Part shown: piece after piece, positions 23,327 through 33,730 of the stretch
How positions within the stretch are numbered: position 1 is the first letter of the stretch
How the letters are laid out: every line of letters begins with the position of its first letter
Source of the DNA: CAJBLF01 sp964613015
Lineage (GTDB): Bacteria > Patescibacteriota > Gracilibacteria > Absconditabacterales > Absconditicoccaceae
DNA: 61,550 nt
NCBI GenBank assembly: GCA_964613015.1
Contig: CAZTFP010000006.1
Location: 1-61,550 of the forward strand
Direction of reading: 5' to 3'
Notes under the pieces: model-generated
What the model saw: the letters and a program-made list of their open reading frames with translations, nothing else
What the model was told of the DNA's origin: nothing
The model's database searches: none
Position numbers and translations under genes: made by a program

Positions 23327-23390
23327 ACTAATTTGTTAAATAACTAAAGTTATTTCTTATTGAAAGAGAGAAAGATTGAGCATGTAAAGA

Positions 23391-23447
23391 TGAATATTTC
23401 AATATTTCAACGTTTCAATGTTTCAACGTTTCCATATTTCAATATTA
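23391..23447. repeat. TTTCAACG-type simple repeat
   Basis: Repeated TTTCAATATTTCAACG / TTTCAATG units lie between two genes. The same family recurs at 27771-27828 and, inverted, near 42612-42637. These look like expandable intergenic microsatellites. Confidence 0.6.
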
Positions 23448-23915
23448 ATATACTGTTTTGTCTTGTTTTTCAGTCCATTCTTTGAATACTGCTAATGCCT
23501 CATCATGCAGCATTTGTTCTACAGGAATAGCTCTCTGGGTAAAGTCCTTTTTAATATCTTCATGAAATGCACTATCATCGAATCAAATCTCTGCTGCATC
23601 GTGTTCTGTATTTGCATAATAAATTTTTTTTATTCTTGCTCGAGAAATTGCTCCATAGCACATCGGACATGGTTCACAAGAGGTATATATTTCACAATCC
23701 TGCAAATCAAATGTTCATAAGTTTTTACATGCATCACGAATAGCGACAACTTCTCCATGAGCGGTCGGATCATTGCTTGATGTCACTTGGTTTCGGCCTC
23801 TACCTACAATTTTACCATCTTTGACGATAACTGCACCGAATGGTCATCAGGCATTTTTTTGCATATTTTCTAGTGATAATGCTATTGCTTCTCTCATAAA
23901 GTCTTCGTGTACCAT
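23445..23915 (-). CDS. Guanine deaminase-like nucleoside/base deaminase
   Basis: 156 aa, cytidine-deaminase-like zinc enzyme. GGPFGAVIVKDGKIVG, NDPTAHGEV (zinc ligand His53, proton-shuttle Glu55) and SCEPCPMC (ligands Cys83 and Cys86) are present. The tail GFDDSAFHEDIKKDF...IPVEQML matches GuaD-type guanine deaminases better than TadA. The usual HAE is HGE here, with Gly encoded by GGA, so this is a true substitution and not a code artefact. It would convert guanine to xanthine and ammonia in purine salvage. Confidence 0.82.
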
Positions 23916-23959
23916 GATGTACCATCTAAAAATGTAAAACAGTAGCTTAGTATATTTTG

Positions 23960-24808
23960 TTATTTTGAAATTTTTCTTACGATTACCTTATCTTTTTCTA
24001 AACTTCAGAGATCGATATCTTGCAGTTGATTATAGTCTTTATAATATTTTTTGAGTAATTCATAGTTTCTAATCTGATTGCCAATATCTCCGCCATTGTT
24101 GATGTAAAATTTTTTGCCATCCAGATAGACGATGGATTCTTCTCATCATGGTAAATATTCTATATGATCAAGTCAGAGAAATCATTGATACAATAGCGAT
24201 ATTTGTTGTACCAGTCATGATGCTGATTGCCTGTAGAATAGTCCAGATAATGAATTCATTCCACTGAGATAGGCAGGTAAATCCAGAATATGTATTCCGT
24301 GGGTTATTTTGTTTCATGAATATACTTGTAATAATGTAGTACCAATAAGCGCAAATCTTACGTCTTGGTTTCTGATTATCATATCTATGGGTCTAAACGT
24401 TAATTTAACCGATACCGTATTGGATGATGTATATCCAATAGCTATATCGCTCACCATAGGATAGATTGATGTGATATCATTGAGTATCCTAGACTTGTAT
24501 AACTTTACCACATAATAATTTTCTCCTTTAATCCATGTACTTATACGTTTATAGAGATACGGTTCATCATACCAAGCAATATCTCATGAATCATAGAGTA
24601 CTCTTTTGATGGTATATTGGTGATTGAATATTGAACTTTTGAGCAAATAAAATCATCCGTATATCAGAGCAAAAAGAATGAATATCAGTCGAATTATTTT
24701 TATAGAAAAAAAATGAAATCAGCGTTTGATTTTCTTTTTATCTGAAGCTATAGGGGTATATGTTCTGTGGATTTTTTTTACTTTTCTGGGAACTACAAAT
24801 TTTATCAT
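23960..24808 (-). CDS. FtsQ/DivIB-like cell division protein
   Basis: 282 aa. Architecture is a basic cytoplasmic N-terminus (30 residues), one membrane helix (about 36-56: IKIIRLIFILFALIYGGFYL), then a POTRA-like domain. IKRVLYDSGD, GENYYVVKLYKSRILNDI, YPMVSDIAIGYTSSNTVSVK and FRPIDMIIRNQDVRFALI follow the FtsQ layout (hydrophobic strand, 'p-x-V-x-x-a', then an E/R-x-P-x-a strand). Such proteins link early and late divisome parts. Sequence similarity is at the pattern level only, so another POTRA protein is possible. Confidence 0.55.
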
Positions 24809-24900
24809 ACTGACTTATATAACGATAAACTGAATTACTCTAGTATGGTATCCCTTTCACACATTGCTTACTATTCTCACATATATTCTGATACAAACAG

Positions 24901-25395
24901 TTATTTTATGAAATATATATAATAAATGATATACGTCAAAATCGATCAAAAAACAATTCATCAGGCAACTTCGAGTGGAGTATGTCAGATTCTTTCTTTG
25001 AGGATTTCTTTTTCTTGTTTTTGTAAAATAGCTTGGAGTTCTAATCTCAAATCATTGATATAATGTGCGTGTTGTCCAGTTTCGTATCTGAGATTCATAG
25101 CATCGTATGCAAATAAGACACTGAATGCAAACGCTGTAGCGAACAGAACACTACTGAAACCATATTGTAATCGTACCAACATCGTCACACTACTTGCTAA
25201 TCCACTATGAAATGAGGGAAAACCACCAGAAGCAAATATATGTCCGATATAAAAACGTTTATATCTAATCAAATCTATAATCACCTTCACTACTTGGATA
25301 ATACACCCGACTATAACAATAATAAAAATCGGGTACATATGGAACCCTTTAGCAAAAAAAACTCTGAAAGCATCTATTGCATACTGTATCATCAA
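24901..25395 (-). CDS. Divergent PAP2 family (DUF212/YuiD-like) membrane protein
   Basis: 164 aa, about four membrane helices. The family signature is clear: VVKVIIDLIRYKRF, FASGGFPSFHSGLASSVTML, FAYDAMNLRYETGQHAHYIN and the C-terminal GHTPLEVAGGIVFGSIL. These are the phosphatase-type motifs of the acid phosphatase/haloperoxidase-related family. The activity of the family is not settled; a lipid phosphate phosphatase is often suggested. Glycines in GHTPLEVAGG are partly UGA. ATG at 25395 or 25392. Confidence 0.88.
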
Positions 25396-25599
25396 ATTTT
25401 TTATCTACTAGATAAACTCCTCTGTATGTAGTGAAAAATCAGTAAAATTCAAATGTAAAATTAGACTTTTAGTAGCTTAGATTATTCTTAGTTGAGAACT
25501 TTTCTAAGAATCTAACTTTCTAAGCCCCTAAGCTGCTATTGCATTACTCTGTCAAAATACTAAAAAATTGTCAGTATTTATTGTTTTCTCGTCTAGTGT

Positions 25600-26319
25600 A
25601 TGCAACTTTTTATCACGAACTACACAAAAAAAGATACCCATATCATTGTCGCTGATAGTGATCTTTTGTTACAACTGAGAAAAGTTCTCAGAGCAAATAT
25701 ATGAGATACACTATGGATACAAAGTCCTACATATGAAAGCAATAAAATAAGATATGAAGTCCGTATAGATCGTTGGAACAATAAAATAGTAGAATGAAGT
25801 ATAGTCTCTGAGCAAATACATGAAAGCACCCATGAAAAAAAAAGTGTAATTATCGCTATGCCAAACAAGCGAGATAAGATAGAATTGATTGTCCAAAAAC
25901 TGACCGAATGTGGTTTGGATCAGATTATCTTTTGGCCATCTGAAAGATCAGTTCTCAGAGAACGAAATAGTAAAAAAGAAGAAAGACTCAATAAAATAAT
26001 CAAAGAAGCTGTTGAGCAATCACGAGGACGAACAGTGCCGGAATTGATATTTACAACAAATCCCAAAGCGTTGGTGGGAGATACTCCTCTAGTGATTTTT
26101 GATAAACACACTGGTAAATGAACCATAAAAAAATCTGACTATATGTACGGATTGATTTGACCAGAAGGCGGCTTGACCCGTAAAGACTACCAGACTTTTA
26201 CATGAACAGAATATGCTATCTATGGATTGGGGGAAACGGTTTTGAGAACAGAAACTGCAGCGATTGTTTGATGATGGATTATCAAAAATGGTGAAAATGA
26301 TATAATAAAAAATCACTAG
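25600..26319 (+). CDS. rsmE: 16S rRNA m3U1498 methyltransferase
   Basis: 239 aa, SPOUT-class methyltransferase that modifies U1498 of 16S rRNA in the assembled 30S subunit. An N-terminal PUA-like part (HIIVADSDLLLQLRKVLRAN-G-D) is followed by the knotted domain with KLTECGLDQIIFWPSERS, LIGPEGGLTRKDY and LGETVLRTETAAI, the SAM-binding trefoil motifs. UGA supplies several of these glycines. The stop TAG at 26317 lies inside the terminator hairpin. Confidence 0.95.
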
Positions 26320-26334
26320 TGATGGATTTTTTTT
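26307..26334 (+). terminator. Terminator overlapping the rsmE stop codon
   Basis: AAAAAATC (26307-26314) pairs with GATTTTTT (26325-26332), with a nested ATCACTAGTGAT palindrome in between. The gene's own TAG is part of the hairpin. Confidence 0.6.
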
Positions 26335-26412
26335 ATTAAATATATAAAATACGTTCGTTTTTAGTATTTATCAGTTGTTTTAGACATCACACCTTTAGTT
26401 ATAACATAAGCC

Positions 26413-27717
26413 ATGCTTAAATCACTTATCAAAAAAATTACTTTCTATGACAAAATATATTTTCTCTTGAAAGATAGTGTCATCTATCAGTTATGGAAAA
26501 AACTCACCGGCCAAGTAGCTAATGCTGTTTATGGATATCCATCAAAATTCTTTTTTGTAATCGGTGTTACGTGAACTAATGGCAAAACTACTACGGCAAC
26601 ATTAATCCATAAAATATTGAATGACCATATTGCCAAAACAGTTATGGTGAGTACGGCAAATATAAAAATAGGTAATCAGGACCTGGTAAATACTAAGAAG
26701 ATGACGTCCCTCGATGTCTTTGATTTGCAGTCCATTCTTGCAACAGCCAAAGATTCTGGATGTAAAATAGCTGTCCTCGAAGCATCATCCCATGGATTGA
26801 ATCAGTATAGATTTGAAGGGGTAGACTTTGATTTTGCAGTATTGACAAATATCACTCATGATCATTTAGATTTTCATGGTACGTTTGAACGTTATATAAA
26901 GGCTAAAGAAAAGTTATTTACATATGTATTGAGCAATAAAAAGCAGAATAAATATGCAGCGTTTCCTGCTGATGATAAAATAGGAAGACAATGGTTTGAT
27001 GAAATGCCATTCGATAAAAAACTCAGTTATAGTGTCATTGCATCATCCAGTCTCAAAGCAGAAAATATCACTATATCTTCTACAGGGACCACATTTTCAT
27101 TTATGTATCTAGGAAAACTATATGATGTAAAAACAAAATTGGTCGGTGAGTTTAATGTCTATAATATTTTGGCAGCATTGAGTGTTGTACTCCAAATCGG
27201 AGTTGATATCGAAAAGGCAATCGAAACCATAGCGTCGTTTGAAACCGTTACGTGACGTATGGAACAGATAGAAAAAAATTGAATACATTATTTTGTTGAT
27301 TTTGCCCATACACCAGATGCGCTGGAAAAAACCTTGGATTATTTACGTCAAATCAAATGAACAGGAAGATTAATTACGCTCTTTTGAGCAACAGGAAATA
27401 GAGACAAAACCAAAAGACCAATCATGGGAGAAATAGCAGACCAATACAGTGATATTTTGATTGCAACCGATGATGATCCTGATATCGAAAATAGACTCAG
27501 CATCATACAACAACTCACTATGAACATCAAAAATAAAACATTAGGAAAAAATCTTTTTATCATCCCAGAAAGGACACTAGCCATCAAGTTCGCATGTGAA
27601 ATAGCAAAAGAAGGTGATGTTGTTATGTTCGCTGGTAAATGACATGAGACGGTACAATATACAAATTTTGGAAAAAGGAAATGGAGCGACAAAGAAGAGA
27701 TACTTAAAAACTTATAG
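26413..27717 (+). CDS. murE: UDP-MurNAc-tripeptide synthetase (MurE-type Mur ligase)
   Basis: 434 aa, cytoplasmic. It adds the third amino acid to UDP-MurNAc-dipeptide in murein synthesis. The P-loop is GVTGTNGKTTT (residues 51-61), then MTSLDVFDLQSIL, EASSHGLNQYRFEGVDFD, TNITHDHLDFHGTFERY (carbamylated-Lys region follows in AKEKLF), GEFNVYNILAA, VDFAHTPDALEKTL and ATGNRDKTKRP. The family's P-loop normally sits near residue 110, so the UDP-binding N-terminal domain is about 60 residues short. The usual DNPR motif that selects diaminopimelate is DDDP here, so the amino acid added may differ. Confidence 0.9.
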
Positions 27718-27770
27718 ATAGGGAAAGGTGGAAACATAACAAAATGGAAGTATGTATGATACAATACATT

Positions 27771-27828
27771 ATTCAATATTTCAACGTTTCAATCGTTTAG
27801 TCGTTTCCACGTTTAATCGTTTAGTCGT
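27771..27828. repeat. TTTCAACG / CGTTTAGTCGTTT simple repeat
   Basis: Degenerate repeats of ATTTCAACGTTTCAATCGTTTAGTCG fill the gap between murE and the DUF58 gene, of the same family as 23391-23447. Confidence 0.55.
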
Positions 27829-27834
27829 CATAAT

Positions 27835-28557
27835 ATGCAGAAGAAATTTAGTATCAAACTCACGAAACCCATCGTTGGCAAACGATTTGGAGTTTTTCAG
27901 CATATCATGAAATGATTTGGTAGCGAAAAAGTCGATATGAGAAAATATTCTGTCGGTGATAGTGCATCACAAATAAATCGAAAACTTTCTGCAAAATACC
28001 AGGAACTCTATACAAATATTTTCCAGCAAGAAAAATCACTCAATCTGGATATGTTTTTTGATATCAACTATAACCGAAGAGGGGGAAAGATAGCTAATGA
28101 GAAGCAAGTTCTCGCATATGCAGAAGATATCATTTCCTATTGTCAGCATGAACAAATCAATATCAGATTTTTTTACCCTGAACAGAGATTTTTTACTTCA
28201 ACGAAATTGGTAAGTATAGTGAACAAAAAAAATACCGATGAAATTAGAAATAATGTACACGAAATTTTAGCTCAGGTCAAAAAGACGAAAAAAATATATG
28301 AGTCATCATTGAATATGTTTTTACACAAAACCGTGGAAGAAAAACAAAGGAGAGTTATTGTAATTTTTTCTGATTTTCTCGCTCTAGATGAAGAGACAAA
28401 AAAGCTCCTTCACTACCTCAGAACCGAGCATATCCTATTTTTGTTCCAGCTCCCCATAAATTTCGAGCAATGACAAAATTATAGCAAATTCTTCTTACAA
28501 AAAAATATACCACTGTGAAAATGAAGTGATGAAATAGAATTGTTACAAGTGGATTAG
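27835..28557 (+). CDS. DUF58-like protein
   Basis: 240 aa. VDMRKYSVGDSASQINRKLS matches the DUF58 core (D-x-R-x-Y-x-x-GD...I-x-W), here with Asn-Arg in place of Asp-Trp, followed by LNLDMFFDINYNRRGGK, which corresponds to the von Willebrand-like strand and MIDAS area. The usual D-x-S-x-S is replaced by DINYN, so metal binding is doubtful. DUF58 proteins commonly work with MoxR ATPases; none is seen here. The last 20 codons are duplicated downstream of the next gene. Moderately sure of family. Confidence 0.6.
28498..28557 (+). repeat. First copy of a 60 bp direct repeat (end of the DUF58 gene)
   Basis: This segment, the last codons of the DUF58 gene, is repeated imperfectly at 29190-29252. 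The final 31 bases (GATGAAATAGAATTGTTRCA...GATTAG) differ at only a few positions. The two copies flank the HAD gene. Confidence 0.7.
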
Positions 28558-28581
28558 AAAAATTTATCTACTTTCCAAATT

Positions 28582-29196
28582 ATGAAACTATATCAAACGA
28601 TTTTCTTTGATTTCGATGGTGTTCTTTCCAAGGACCGTTTTTTTACTACATTGTCTGAAACGTATCCTGAAGTCTATGCATTCATACAAACACATATATT
28701 TTCTAAACATAGCGAAATTCCAAATAAATGGATGAAAAACGAAATGACCATGTATGATGTAAATAAATATGTTAGCGAGCAAACTTGAATTAAATACAGT
28801 ATTCTTCTAAATCTCTTTGAAGAAAGTATAAAAAATATGACGCTCAACCAAAATCTCATAGATATAGCATTACAATTGAAACAACAGTGAAAAAATATTG
28901 CTATTGTCACAAACAATATGGATTGTTTTACCACCATAACCATTTCACATAATAAACTCAATGAAATATTCCCTCACATCATTAATTCTTCTGATTATGG
29001 GATGCTTAAACAAGAAGAAGGTTGAAAATTATTTGATATCGCTATGGATAAAGTGGGATGTATAGAATATAAAGACACTCTTCTCATAGATGATTCTCAA
29101 ACAGAACGTGATACCTTTGAAAAAAAATGATGACATACGTTTGCTTACTCAGATTTTAAAACATTCAAACAATGGGCAGATATACATCTCCTATAA
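28582..29196 (+). CDS. HAD-superfamily hydrolase
   Basis: 204 aa. Motif I is FFDFDGVLSKD (nucleophile Asp10, acid Asp12). Motif II is the Thr/Asn of AIVTNNMD, motif III the Lys before LFDIA, and motif IV LLIDDSQTERDTF. It resembles the beta-phosphoglucomutase / phosphatase branch that acts on small phosphorylated metabolites. The gene sits between two copies of the DUF58 3' end. Confidence 0.85.
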
Positions 29197-29252
29197 AAAA
29201 ATACCATTCCGAGTACATAAACCGATGAAATAGAATTGTTGCAAATCGATTA
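29190..29252 (+). repeat. Second, decayed copy of the DUF58 3' end
   Basis: It matches 28498-28557, including AAAAAATA-CCA and GATGAAATAGAATTGTTGCA, and ends in the same GATTAG, but carries indels and an internal stop. It is a non-coding relic. Confidence 0.65.
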
Positions 29253-29259
29253 GCTGAAC

Positions 29260-29871
29260 TTATAATATTTTTTTTATCTCAACAATATCATCTATAAGAA
29301 AATCAGGATGTGATGTAGATAATATACTTTTGTGCTGAAATCATCGAGAAATTCCTATTGTTTTTACTTTAGCAAATTTTCCTGCTTCTACGTCTCCGGA
29401 AGTATCTCCAATATAAAAAGTCATTGCTGTATCTAGATCAAATTCGCGGACAAGAGATACTATAGTTTCTCCTTTTTCATGGATATCTCCAACAACTTTT
29501 GTAAACATAGAAGCTAATCATGATTTTTTTGTCTCTGGAATGAGTTTAGAAACTGGATCGGAACTAAGGATAAATACCTTCCATCCTTTTTCATGGAGTA
29601 ACTTAATTATACCATCAACACCACGATATATTTTAGCTTCATCAACTTGATGGATATATTTTTCATATAATATACATTGTTTCTCTTTTGATAAATTTGG
29701 AAAATAAAGATTCCAGAATTTCATATAAGGCAGTGTGAAATGTAATCTAATTTCCTCACTAGAAATTGGTTTTTTACCTAATGTTTTAAATATTAAGTCA
29801 CATACCTGACAAAAAGAATGAAAGTTATCGCTTAACGTTCCTGACCGATCAAAAATGAAAGCCTTATTCAT
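29260..29871 (-). CDS. HAD-superfamily phosphatase (phosphoglycolate phosphatase-like)
   Basis: 203 aa. Motif I is FIFDRSGTLSDN, where Arg-Ser stands between the nucleophile Asp8 and Gly, replacing the second Asp with Ser. This weakens the usual acid/base and may mark altered chemistry. Motif II is VFILSSDP, motif III the Lys of ETKKS, and motif IV TFYIGDTSGDVEAGKFAKVKTIGIS, typical of Gph-like enzymes. It converges on the plus-strand HAD gene. Confidence 0.82.
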
Positions 29872-29893
29872 ATCTACACAAATAAACTAAAAT

Positions 29894-30370
29894 TTATTCT
29901 GTTGTCACCTCTACTTTTTCTTCTTTATTTTCGGTTTCTCCTTTCAATCCTCTTTCGAGAATAACCATTGCACTGATAGTATCTTCAGAGGCATTTTTTT
30001 TGAAATCTCATTTGAGTCACATATCGTTTGCGGTATTTGATATAATTTCACCTGATTGTACGCTTGTGTAATCCTCGTCTACAAGCTGTATTTCTATCTC
30101 TCTATTTTCGATAATATATCCGAGACTTTTCATAAATGCTTGGATTTTGTCTTGAATATCTTTTTGTTTGCTCGGTCGTCCAAGCATAATTTTTCCGACA
30201 TTGTGTTTTTCTATGATACCTGCGATATTAAAATACATCATTTTATCATTGAGGATATAGCCAATAGGAAAAATTACGTCACTTCAATGAAGTGCGTATG
30301 CTAAACCTATATATCTTGTTCCTCGATCGATACCAAGGATACACTTTTGTTTGCGATAATTTGTCTGCAT
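29894..30370 (-). CDS. RuvX/YqgF-type Holliday junction resolvase-like protein
   Basis: 158 aa. The RNase H-like start CILGIDRGTRYIGLAYALHG carries the catalytic Asp as in YqgF, followed by KIMLGRPSKQKDIQDKIQAF and a strand with VDEDYTSVQSGEI (second acid, E-x-x-T/S-S). KKNASEDTISAMVILE is the usual C-terminal D-x-x-A-A motif. Family members process pre-16S rRNA 5' ends or junctions. The C-terminus is lengthened by a Glu/Lys/Thr tail. Sits immediately downstream of tsaB on the same strand. Confidence 0.82.
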
Positions 30371-30495
30371 AATTACATTAAAATACTAAAAGATTAAGGA
30401 CTTCGTTTATCAAGAATTAAGTGCTTCGCTTATTAAGAATTTTTTATTTTTTTATTCAATTCTTCATCCTTAATTCTACATTCTTCATGTTTTTT

Positions 30496-31098
30496 TTAAT
30501 TCATAGTCGGTTGTATCATATATTCTGGCTGAACGGTCATGGTCAAAGGAATACGAAGATTTGGAAGTTGTAGAGCGTGCGAATCGTTGTTGTATTGAAG
30601 ATATAAGGTATTGTTGTTCATAGAAAAAGAAATCATATGTTCTGTATTTGGCCAGTAAGGATCATGAACCCAATCGAGGAATAGGTCATCAGAATAATTC
30701 ACTTCTTCTAAAGTTATTTGTTTGTGCGTATGCTCTTGGAAATCACACAACCAAACATTATGTTTTTGCCCGATGTAGATGATTCCATATCTCGGAAGTC
30801 GGCCTTGTTGGTGAGCGTATGCATAAAAATCCATTTTGGTGATAGAAGCAATAGGGATAAACGTGCCCGTATCATGCTCCAAAAGTGAATTGAGCATATT
30901 GATAGCCAATGTTCACACTCTGAGATTGGTAAATCCGCCTGGGCCATTGAGAAGCAATAAAGTCTCGACGGGATGCGTTTTGGTGTATTCTAAAAGCATT
31001 GGTCCAAAGGTATCTTCTATGCCATTACGCGGGAGCACGTGTTCATCCTGATCATCAAGAAGATGAACATAATCACTAGAGATATTTATAAATAACAT
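30496..31098 (-). CDS. tsaB: tRNA threonylcarbamoyladenosine protein TsaB-like
   Basis: 200 aa. TsaB is the partner that stabilises TsaD during synthesis of the t6A base at position 37 of ANN-decoding tRNAs. The diagnostic LNGPGGFTNLRVGTLAINML matches the GPGSFTGLR-I-G motif of TsaB, with the last Gly encoded by UGA at 30910. The start MLFINISSDYVHL is the ASKHA-type first strand, shortened compared with longer homologues. TsaD and TsaE are not in the window. Confidence 0.83.
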
Positions 31099-31282
31099 AC
31101 AAAAATCATTAAAAATAAATACTTTTTCAGATTTTGACCCATCTTATACATAATTTTGATAAATTTGCAAGGTAAGTAGTGAAGAATGTATCTATTTATT
31201 TGGTGTTTTCCATATTTGGGAATATAATTTTGGATACTACGTATATAGTATAAAAACATACTTTACTCCATTATACTCCTTT

Positions 31283-33709
31283 ATGAAACGAGTACACTCT
31301 AAAATAACAAAAAGAATACTCTGAGTTCTCCTCATTATCTGATGTTCAGGGATTTTTATGAATGGATATGTGGGAGTGAGTGAACAGGTTCATGCACAAT
31401 GAGTAATAACTCCTGCGACAACTACGCCAGCTACTACCTCTCTTTTCGATACTACGGGCATGTGGCAGATTCTCAATATGATTCTCAAACTCGTGTATCT
31501 TCTTCTTTGGCCACTGTTGGTCGTTGCCTGACTTGCATTGGACAATACGCTTGTCTATGCTTCAATATTCCACCTTGATGCTCCACTCTGGCAGTTTCGG
31601 AATATGATGAAAAACTTTGCCAACTTTGCCTTGTGATTCATGGTGCTCTTTGCCATCATAAAAAGTATATTTTCCAATGATTGAGCATGATCAGCAAAAG
31701 ATGAAAAATCTCCTCTGGGTATCATAAAAGTAACATTGATTGCTGGTATACTTATCCAAGCAAGTCGGTTTATTGTCGCCGCATTGGTGGACGTCTCTAC
31801 CATAGCTACGTATGCGGTAGGATGACTTCCCCTCAGTGTTTTGAAAAATACCACGATAGGCGACCAAAGGATTCTTGCGGTAAATAGTTCTATAGATCTC
31901 AATCAATTTAACCTTAGCTTTGCGGGCGGTGAGGATTTTAAGGTATGGAATTCTGCTAGATATCCAGGAATAACTCCACCGGATCAGACAGTCAACATAT
32001 CTCCCTGTAAAATTGCCGGCTCTTATGTCGTTTGAAGATTATATGGTGACACAGGATATAATAATCAGACTAAACTCAATTCTACGACTGGATTTCAAGG
32101 ATTGGAAGTATGTTCATTGTACGGTAATAAACTTGTTATGTGGCACGAAAAAGCACTTTTCGATACATTATCAACACAATATTGATGCACAGGATGTACT
32201 ACAGATAGTTTACCAGCATATAAACATGGAATGGATTTTCTGATTAATATCACCTGATGGGATACTACGACGATTTTAACTAAAAATCTGATATATATTT
32301 GATCATGAGAATCCGCATTTGTTACGGGAAATCTTTTTTTTAACGGAACCGACTCTTTGACTATTTCTAGTCTTATCCAAAAATCCAAATGATTTGTCTG
32401 ACCACTCGTTACGATATATTCTTCACTACTCAATTTTGCCCAGCTTACCGATACGAATATCACCTCGGCATCGGGAACTTCAGGAATTTTTATCATCAAA
32501 TCACTGGTAGCTATCGCGCTATTTTTTCCGCTTATAGCATTGGCATTGGTACTTATTGCAAGAATAGGAGTGCTTTGGCTCTATATTGTTGCATCACCAT
32601 TTATTATCCTCAAACAAAGTTTCAAACTACCACTAGGTGGCTTAGATACTTATCTCAGCGTAAAAAGCGTCATATGAATCATCTTTGCTCCCGTGGTCAC
32701 TGTGGCCGCACTCAGTATTTCGCTTATTTTTATGACTGCACTCGTCAACGGATTTTCCAGTACGGATACAAACACAGCTATCCATGAAACACTTGGCATA
32801 CAATCGATAACTCCTCATGTCCCAGGAAATGATGCATTTAGTTTTGGCTGAATAGCTTCTTTGGAATTTTCTAAACTTTGAGGAGAAGCTATGGATCGAT
32901 TTTCTTGGTTGATGGTAAATTTTTTCGCTATAGGACTTATGCGAATGATTTTCTTCGCAGCTATGAGATCTAACGAACTTGGCAAAACTATTGGTGGTCA
33001 AGTAGAAAAAGTCGGAGAAAACGTTTTTAGGACCATGCCTATCTTAAAGATTGGTTGATCATGAGTTGGTGTCGGTAGTGCCTATAATGTTCTCAAATGA
33101 GTTCCTGATAGATGGATAAATGATAAAAATAGCGAACAAACTGCAATAGCAAATAAATATGTGTATGGATCACCAGATAAGTGAACTCCTCCTACAACTA
33201 TAGATTCAGGATTAGCAACGACACTTATTACCTCTAATGCAACGACAGATAGCATTAAAAAATGATTAACAGACAAATGAGTAAAAGAAGCAGATATAAG
33301 TACAGTAATCGGTGGTAGTACAGAAAACATATGAGCTGCAATAAATAAATTAAACCTTGCTGCAACAAAAAGTGATGAACTTGCAAAAGCAGTAAATGTT
33401 GCATCAAACAACAAATTAGGAGATAATTGGTATACGACATATGAAGCCAATCAAAAAACAGAGATTGCTAAAACAAATTTAGAAAATGTAATTAAAATAA
33501 CTACCAAAACCACTACAACAACTGATATTGATAAACTTATAGCAAAGAACTTAACTATAGTTGATGCTTATTTTGCTACATGAGCAAAGGAGTATACAAA
33601 GGTTGTAGAAGGAACAACATTTAAAATAGCTAAAGATACTAGCAATAAATATGTCGTATCTACAGCTACAGAAGCTCCAAAACCCACAGAAGCCAAACAA
33701 ACTACATAA
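31283..33709 (+). CDS. Polytopic VirB6/TrbL-like membrane protein, 808 aa (paralogue 1)
   Basis: Starts with a signal-like helix (RILGVLLIIGCSGIFMNG). Two helices follow near residues 55-110 around the motif FRNMMKNFANFALGFMVLFA, and another at LIAGILIQASRFIVAAL. A 200-residue extracytoplasmic loop with Cys (PCKIAGSYV, YGCTGCTTD) leads to a cluster of helices at about 395-560 (LVAIALFFPLIALALVLIAR; WLYIVASPFIILKQ; IIFAPVVTVAALSISLIF). The last 190 residues are soluble and Thr/Lys-rich. The plan matches VirB6/TrbL inner-membrane subunits of type IV secretion machines, as inference from topology. It is homologous to the next gene. Confidence 0.75.
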
Positions 33710-33730
33710 TTTTTACCTTATATAAGCTCT

